Source: CAZQYC01 sp043746555
GTDB lineage: Bacteria; Pseudomonadota; Gammaproteobacteria; Steroidobacterales; Steroidobacteraceae
NCBI GenBank assembly: GCA_043746555.1
Contig: JAYTQU010000006.1
Location: 1 to 7,686, forward strand
Direction: 5' to 3'
DNA: 7,686 bases
Position numbers and translations under genes: made by a program. Shown piece after piece: positions 4,994-7,686 of the stretch. The stretch's first letter is position 1; the number at the start of each line of letters is the position of its first letter. The notes under the pieces are model-generated. The model saw only the letters and a list, made by a program, of their open reading frames with translations, was not told the DNA's origin and made no database searches.

Positions 4994-5422
4994 CTATTGG
5001 CGCGGCTGCCAATCTTGCAACCGGACAATCTGTCCCAGCTTTCGACTTGCCCGCCAATATCTATCGTCGGCGGTCACCAACGTAGCGCCGGGCATCTCCA
5101 GTGCGATGGCATGATAAAGAGTAGCGAACAGATGCTGGCGAAGATCGATCGCCAACCGACACGCTTGTTGCAAAACGAGCGGATCGTCTTCGATGGGAAT
5201 CGCCATGGCTTGCAACAACGTCAAGTCGTCTATCGCAGTGATAGGACTGATTCGTGACAGCACAGCGCCCACTTCCAGCAACTAGTGCGTTGGCCGCACC
5301 GCAGACTCCGTACCTTCTGCGATCCGTTGCATCAGATGCGTTGCTTGCTCGGTGTCCGACTCCCGTTCTGGACCGTTCAACAGCCATTAGACTACGACGC
5401 TCGCATCGACGACAAGCGTCAC
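4994..5422 (-). pseudogene. vapC: vapC-like PIN-domain toxin, inactivated by two nonsense codons
   Basis: Reading one frame from GTG at 5422-5420 to TAG at 4996-4994 gives 142 codons, the usual VapC length, with PIN-domain landmarks in order: VTLVVDASVVV at 1-11 with catalytic Asp6, LLEVGAVLSR with Glu50, QHLF-A-TLYHAIALEMPGA at 96-113, and LVTADDRYWRA with Asp119, ending in RLQDW. VapC toxins are Mg-dependent endoribonucleases. The frame is interrupted twice: TAA at codon 12 (5389-5387), where the family has Lys before Trp-Leu, and TAG at codon 47 (5284-5282), where it has Trp in PxHW. Both are single-base changes. In addition, residue 100 is Ala (GCT at 5125-5123) where I expect the third catalytic Asp (GAT). 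A translated remnant from codon 48 would lack Asp6. The gene is almost certainly dead. Confidence 0.85.
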
Positions 5423-5650
5423 GTACGCCCCGATATACGCGCCGAGCGAATATTCCGATCTTACATTTGGCCGAGCGCGTCGTCGTTTGGTCAATAACCT
5501 AAATAGCTCGGTGCGTTGCTGCTTGTGTTCCAAATCAGCTACAGCACGCTGCATTAAATCCGCTATCACTGCGCTCTTACTGGTGGACTTAAACGCACGA
5601 TCGAATGCCTTCTTAACTTCGTCCGGCACACTGAAATTGACCGTCGCCAT
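5387..5650 (-). CDS. vapB: VapB-like ribbon-helix-helix antitoxin with an altered C-terminus
   Basis: The first 60 or so residues, MATVNFSVPDEVKKAF and onward through KSAVIADLMQRAV at 25-37 and KQQRTELFRLLTKRRRARP, look like a ribbon-helix-helix antitoxin: the early beta-strand would contact DNA and the two helices dimerise. I chose the ATG at 5650 because GGAG lies six bases upstream, whereas the ATG at 5656 directly touches that site. Normally such an antitoxin stops just before vapC, but here the frame stays open through the vapC start and ends at the nonsense codon inside vapC, so its last eleven residues are VTLVVDASVVV. After Pro61 the sequence departs from the usual acidic toxin-binding tail, so an indel may have shifted the frame. 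DNA binding may survive, and toxin binding is doubtful. Calling it VapB rests on the vapC remnant beside it. Confidence 0.75.
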   Translation of the reverse strand: MATVNFSVPDEVKKAFDRAFKSTSKSAVIADLMQRAVADLEHKQQRTELFRLLTKRRRARPNVRSEYSLGAYIGAYVTLVVDASVVV

Positions 5651-5662
5651 ACTCATCTCCGG

Positions 5663-5681
5663 TTGTTGAAACGTTCAACAA
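5663..5681 (-). promoter_or_regulatory. Palindromic operator upstream of vapB
   Basis: TTGTTGAA (5663-5670) and TTCAACAA (5674-5681) form a perfect 8-base inverted repeat around ACG. It lies between the candidate -10 box and the Shine-Dalgarno, ending about 13 bases before the vapB ATG. That is where a ribbon-helix-helix antitoxin typically binds to repress its own operon. The assignment as VapB operator is inferred. Confidence 0.6.
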
Positions 5682-5683
5682 TA

Positions 5684-5714
5684 CAAATACGATCCGAGCC
5701 ACCGCTAGCGTCAA
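5684..5714 (-). promoter_or_regulatory. Candidate vapB promoter
   Basis: Minus-strand TTGACG (5714-5709) matches the -35 consensus at five of six positions. GTATTT (5690-5685) or TATTTG (5689-5684) lies 18-19 bases downstream as a weak -10. The palindrome at 5663-5681 follows immediately, so bound antitoxin would block polymerase. Confidence 0.4.
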
Positions 5715-5745
5715 GCCTAAATCGAGGAAACACCGACGCTGGCGG
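5702..5745. repeat. Imperfect inverted repeat between hlyD and vapB
   Basis: CCGCTAGCGTC (5702-5712) and GACGCTGGCGG (5735-5745) pair at ten of eleven positions around a 22-base loop. It lies beyond the hlyD stop and overlaps the vapB -35 region. No T-run follows on the minus strand, so intrinsic termination is not supported. It may simply separate the two transcripts. Confidence 0.4.
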
Positions 5746-5815
5746 ACAAAAGTGACCTAACAAGGCCGTATCCCGAATACTGAAGCAACACTTTAATTAT
5801 TATTTCCCGCACGCT

Positions 5816-7165
5816 TCATCGCTCTCTCCCCGCTTCGCTTGCCACCCTTTGCACAGGCGACAGCAGGTATTCGAATACCGTTCGTTGATCTTCGATGATC
5901 TCCGCGCTGACTTGCATACCGGCTGCGAGCATGAGAGTTTGGTTTGCGGCGCGAAGTTGTTGCGTATTGAGTGCGACGACTGCCTTAAACGCTAACGTTT
6001 GCGCATTGGCTTCTTCCGACGATTGTTTCGAATCGCGTTGTTGCGCGTCGGCACCGACGGTTTTGACAACGCCGTCGATCATTCCGTATTTTTGAAAGGG
6101 ATACGCCGCCAACTTTAAGCGCACGGATTGACCGACGCGAATGAATCCAATGTCTTGGTTATCGATCATCACTTCGGCTTGCAGCGGTTCATTCGCCGGA
6201 ACTAAATTGAGTATCACGGTTCCGGGTTGCACAACGGTACCGACCGTAGTCGTTGCAAGATCTTTCACGATCCCGGCCTGCGGCGCACGCAATTCAAGTA
6301 ACCCTTGTTGATAATTTAGTTTGTTTGCATCTTGCTGCAGGCGTGTGATGCGTGAAACCGTTTCCATGCGTTGTTGATTCAAGTCGCTGGCGTAGGCGCT
6401 CTTGAGTTGCGCCAATCGCTGATCCTGCTGCACAAGCGATGCGCTGAGCGCCGCAACCGAGGCGCGTTGCGATTCCAAGTCTTGCGCCTTCTCGATCGCA
6501 TCACGCCTTTTTTCCTCGGCCTGAATGGAGCCAACCAAATTCTGATTGGCTAATTTGTCGAATGCGTCCGCGGAACGTTGATAGCTTGGCAAGGTCGCCG
6601 CCAATTTGTGCAACACTTCGCGCGCCGCGGCAAGCTCGTTCATCATCCGTTCTCGCGCCGCGGTTTCCTGTGCGATTTGATCCAGGAATGCTTGCCGATG
6701 AGATTGATACTGGGCTTGCACTTGACTGTAAAGTGTGGGGTCGTCGCTAATCATGCGTTCGAGGTTTCGCGATGAAAGCTCCGCCTCGACGCGACGCAAT
6801 TGTAATTGTGCGGTCGCGAGTTCGCGCAGCGTGGCACCACGATCTGCGTTATTCACTGTGGGATCCATGCGCACGAGCACTTGATCCTTTGCAACCGCGT
6901 CGCCATCGTCGACGAGAATCTCGCGGATCACACCTGCCTCTGCGGGCTGCACGATTTTTACGTAGGTCTCGGGAACGAGTCGCCCCTGCGCAACGGCAAC
7001 GATGTCGAGATTGGCGATCAGGGTCCATACCACTAGGACTCCGAATAATGCGGCAACGCTCCAGAGCACCACGCGAGTGGGTCGAGTCGGTTCTCTGGTT
7101 GCGATCTCGAACAATGCGCTGCGGATGCGCACCATTAAGGGTTGTGTTTGAACCACGGCGTTCAT
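5816..7165 (-). CDS. hlyD: HlyD-family periplasmic adaptor of a type I secretion system
   Basis: The 449-residue protein has the full layout of a type I secretion membrane-fusion protein: a cytoplasmic N-terminus of about 30 residues, one transmembrane helix (about 32-52), a first lipoyl half (GRLVPETYVKIVQPAEAGVI at 61-80, on to DPT near 103), a long Gln/Ala/Arg-rich coiled-coil hairpin (about 105-285), a second lipoyl half (LRAPQAGIVKDL at 292-303), beta-barrel segments, and the C-terminal HlyD signature region LAAGMQVSAEI ending RTVFEYLLSPV (413-437). It would link the inner-membrane ABC exporter to a TolC-type outer-membrane channel and help export RTX proteins. Its ATG overlaps the stop of the ABC gene as ATGA, so the two are translationally coupled. 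The Shine-Dalgarno (GAGGGG) lies inside a palindromic element at the end of the ABC gene. No outer-membrane channel gene is in the window. Confidence 0.93.
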   Translation of the reverse strand: MNAVVQTQPLMVRIRSALFEIATREPTRPTRVVLWSVAALFGVLVVWTLIANLDIVAVAQGRLVPETYVKIVQPAEAGVIREILVDDGDAVAKDQVLVRMDPTVNNADRGATLRELATAQLQLRRVEAELSSRNLERMISDDPTLYSQVQAQYQSHRQAFLDQIAQETAARERMMNELAAAREVLHKLAATLPSYQRSADAFDKLANQNLVGSIQAEEKRRDAIEKAQDLESQRASVAALSASLVQQDQRLAQLKSAYASDLNQQRMETVSRITRLQQDANKLNYQQGLLELRAPQAGIVKDLATTTVGTVVQPGTVILNLVPANEPLQAEVMIDNQDIGFIRVGQSVRLKLAAYPFQKYGMIDGVVKTVGADAQQRDSKQSSEEANAQTLAFKAVVALNTQQLRAANQTLMLAAGMQVSAEIIEDQRTVFEYLLSPVQRVASEAGRER

Positions 7166-7686
7166 TGCCCCTCGCCCGCGCTGCGCGCGAACTCTCCTCC
7201 AAGGGGCGAGGTGACTGGGATCAATTTATCTCCTATGCGCACCACTTGATCCACTTGCAAACCTTTTGGCATTTGATGCGCGATAAATAGAATCGTCGTG
7301 CGGCCTCTCAACGAATTGATAGTGCGCGCGAGTTGCTCCGCGGTGTGTTGGTCGACGCTGCTAGTAGCTTCATCGAAGAGCAGAATCTTTGGGCCCTTGA
7401 GCAGCGCGCGAGCGATCGATAATCGTTGTCGCTGTCCGCCGGATAATCCCGCGCCGCGTTCACCGATTTCGGATTGATAGCCTTGAGGCAATGCTTCGAT
7501 TACGCCATGTACTTCCGCCATCTTGCACGCGACGGTTACTTGCTCGAAGGATGCAAATGGATTCGCCAACTTTAAGTTATCGAGAATAGTGCCGGAGAAC
7601 AGCACCGTTTCTTGCGGCACAACACCGAACACCGAACGCAACTCGTTCGAAGACAATGCCGCGATGTCGATGCCGTCGATGCGGAT
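7162..7686 (-). CDS. Type I secretion ABC transporter, C-terminal 174 residues of the nucleotide-binding domain (partial)
   Basis: The gene enters from the right edge. The visible part starts IRIDGIDIAALSSNELR and contains the Q-loop VVPQETVLFSGTI (Gln25 of the fragment), the ABC signature LSGGQRQR at 81-88, Walker B ILLFDEATSSVD at 101-112 including the D-loop, and the H-loop His137 in LFIAHQ. Walker A and the membrane and peptidase-like domains lie outside the window. Together with the adjacent hlyD this identifies an HlyB-like exporter ATPase, probably energising secretion of RTX proteins such as the lipase at 2680-812. The domain ends soon after KGLQVDQVVRIGD, as in peptidase-domain-containing exporters of this group. 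The last 15 or so residues, SPLGGEFARSAGEGQ, look like translation of a palindromic repeat rather than native protein. Confidence 0.93.
   Translation of the reverse strand: MRIDGIDIAALSSNELRSVFGVVPQETVLFSGTILDNLKLANPFASFEQVTVACKMAEVHGVIEALPQGYQSEIGERGAGLSGGQRQRLSIARALLKGPKILLFDEATSSVDQHTAEQLARTINSLRGRTTILFIAHQMPKGLQVDQVVRIGDKLIPVTSPLGGEFARSAGEGQ
7170..7211. repeat. Palindromic element at the ABC transporter/hlyD junction
   Basis: CCTCGCCC (7170-7177) and GGGCGAGG (7204-7211) form a perfect 8-base inverted repeat with a 26-base GC-rich loop. The element encodes the unusual SPLGGEFARSAGEG end of the ABC protein. It also supplies the ribosome-binding site in front of the hlyD ATG. Its look is that of a small dispersed palindrome inserted at the gene end, though only one copy is in the window. 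Confidence 0.5.

Noticed and set aside
3591..5257. Plus-strand frames at 3591-4040 and 4709-5257 sharing MVDSFV-type segments
   Set aside because: The shared peptide comes from the repeat core read on the opposite strand. The frames then run antisense through DUF2442 and vapC, have no suitable ribosome-binding sites, and unit 1 has stops in the same frame.
5061..5387. 108-residue minus-strand frame and the 4863-5057 frame as genes
   Set aside because: They are alternative frames of the vapC pseudogene and repeat unit 3, rich in Arg and Ser, without family features or ribosome-binding sites.
5282..5389. Stop-codon reassignment explaining the vapC interruptions
   Set aside because: TAA and TAG would need to read as two different amino acids, and other genes here (lipase, membrane protein and DUF4160) end with TAA at family-appropriate places.

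Overview
All recognisable genes in this window lie on the minus strand, so it is best read from position 7686 down to 1. The gene content suggests a gammaproteobacterium of roughly balanced GC, perhaps of the Xanthomonadales type: an HlyB/HlyD-type type I secretion system, an RTX lipase, a VapBC module of a proteobacterial kind, and a DUF4160/DUF2442 pair. This is inference from family resemblance; no rRNA or marker gene confirms it.

In reading order: (1) the C-terminal end of a type I secretion ABC transporter (7686-7162) overlaps by ATGA a complete HlyD-family adaptor (7165-5816). (2) After a short gap with a clear palindromic operator comes a toxin-antitoxin locus: a vapB-like antitoxin (5650-5387) and a vapC toxin that is a pseudogene with two nonsense codons and an apparent loss of a catalytic Asp (5422-4994). 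(3) A 623-base gene-poor stretch holds a copy of a dispersed repeat. (4) A two-gene module follows, DUF4160 (4370-4110) and DUF2442 (4105-3824). (5) A second 620-base gene-poor stretch holds two more repeat copies. (6) A tightly coupled pair comes next: a 172-residue two-helix membrane protein (3203-2685) and an RTX lipase (2680-812), a plausible type I secretion substrate. (7) A third gene-poor stretch (811-301) holds a full repeat copy and a partial one. (8) The window ends inside a small signal-anchored protein of unknown function (300-1).

The most unusual element is a family of composite intergenic repeats (about 180-290 bp) in the three gene-poor stretches. All copies have the same orientation as the genes. 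They share a TTGACA box 18 bases from a GA(C/A)ACT hexamer, a core identical over 48 bases in three copies, a strong Shine-Dalgarno plus ATG that opens a tiny frame, and a terminal CCGGT(A/G)CCGG-type motif. They separate the window into modules. Open frames upstream, wholly or partly repeat-derived, end exactly at or within one base of the start codon of three downstream genes (300, 3203 and 4370). The array resembles a cassette array, but I could not find integron attC core sites.

As a working picture, the exporter genes and the RTX lipase with its membrane-protein partner belong to one secretion theme, and the toxin-antitoxin modules and repeats are accessory material between them. The C-terminus of the lipase looks foreign just where a repeat begins, and the vapC toxin is dead, so the region appears to have been reshuffled and is partly decaying.
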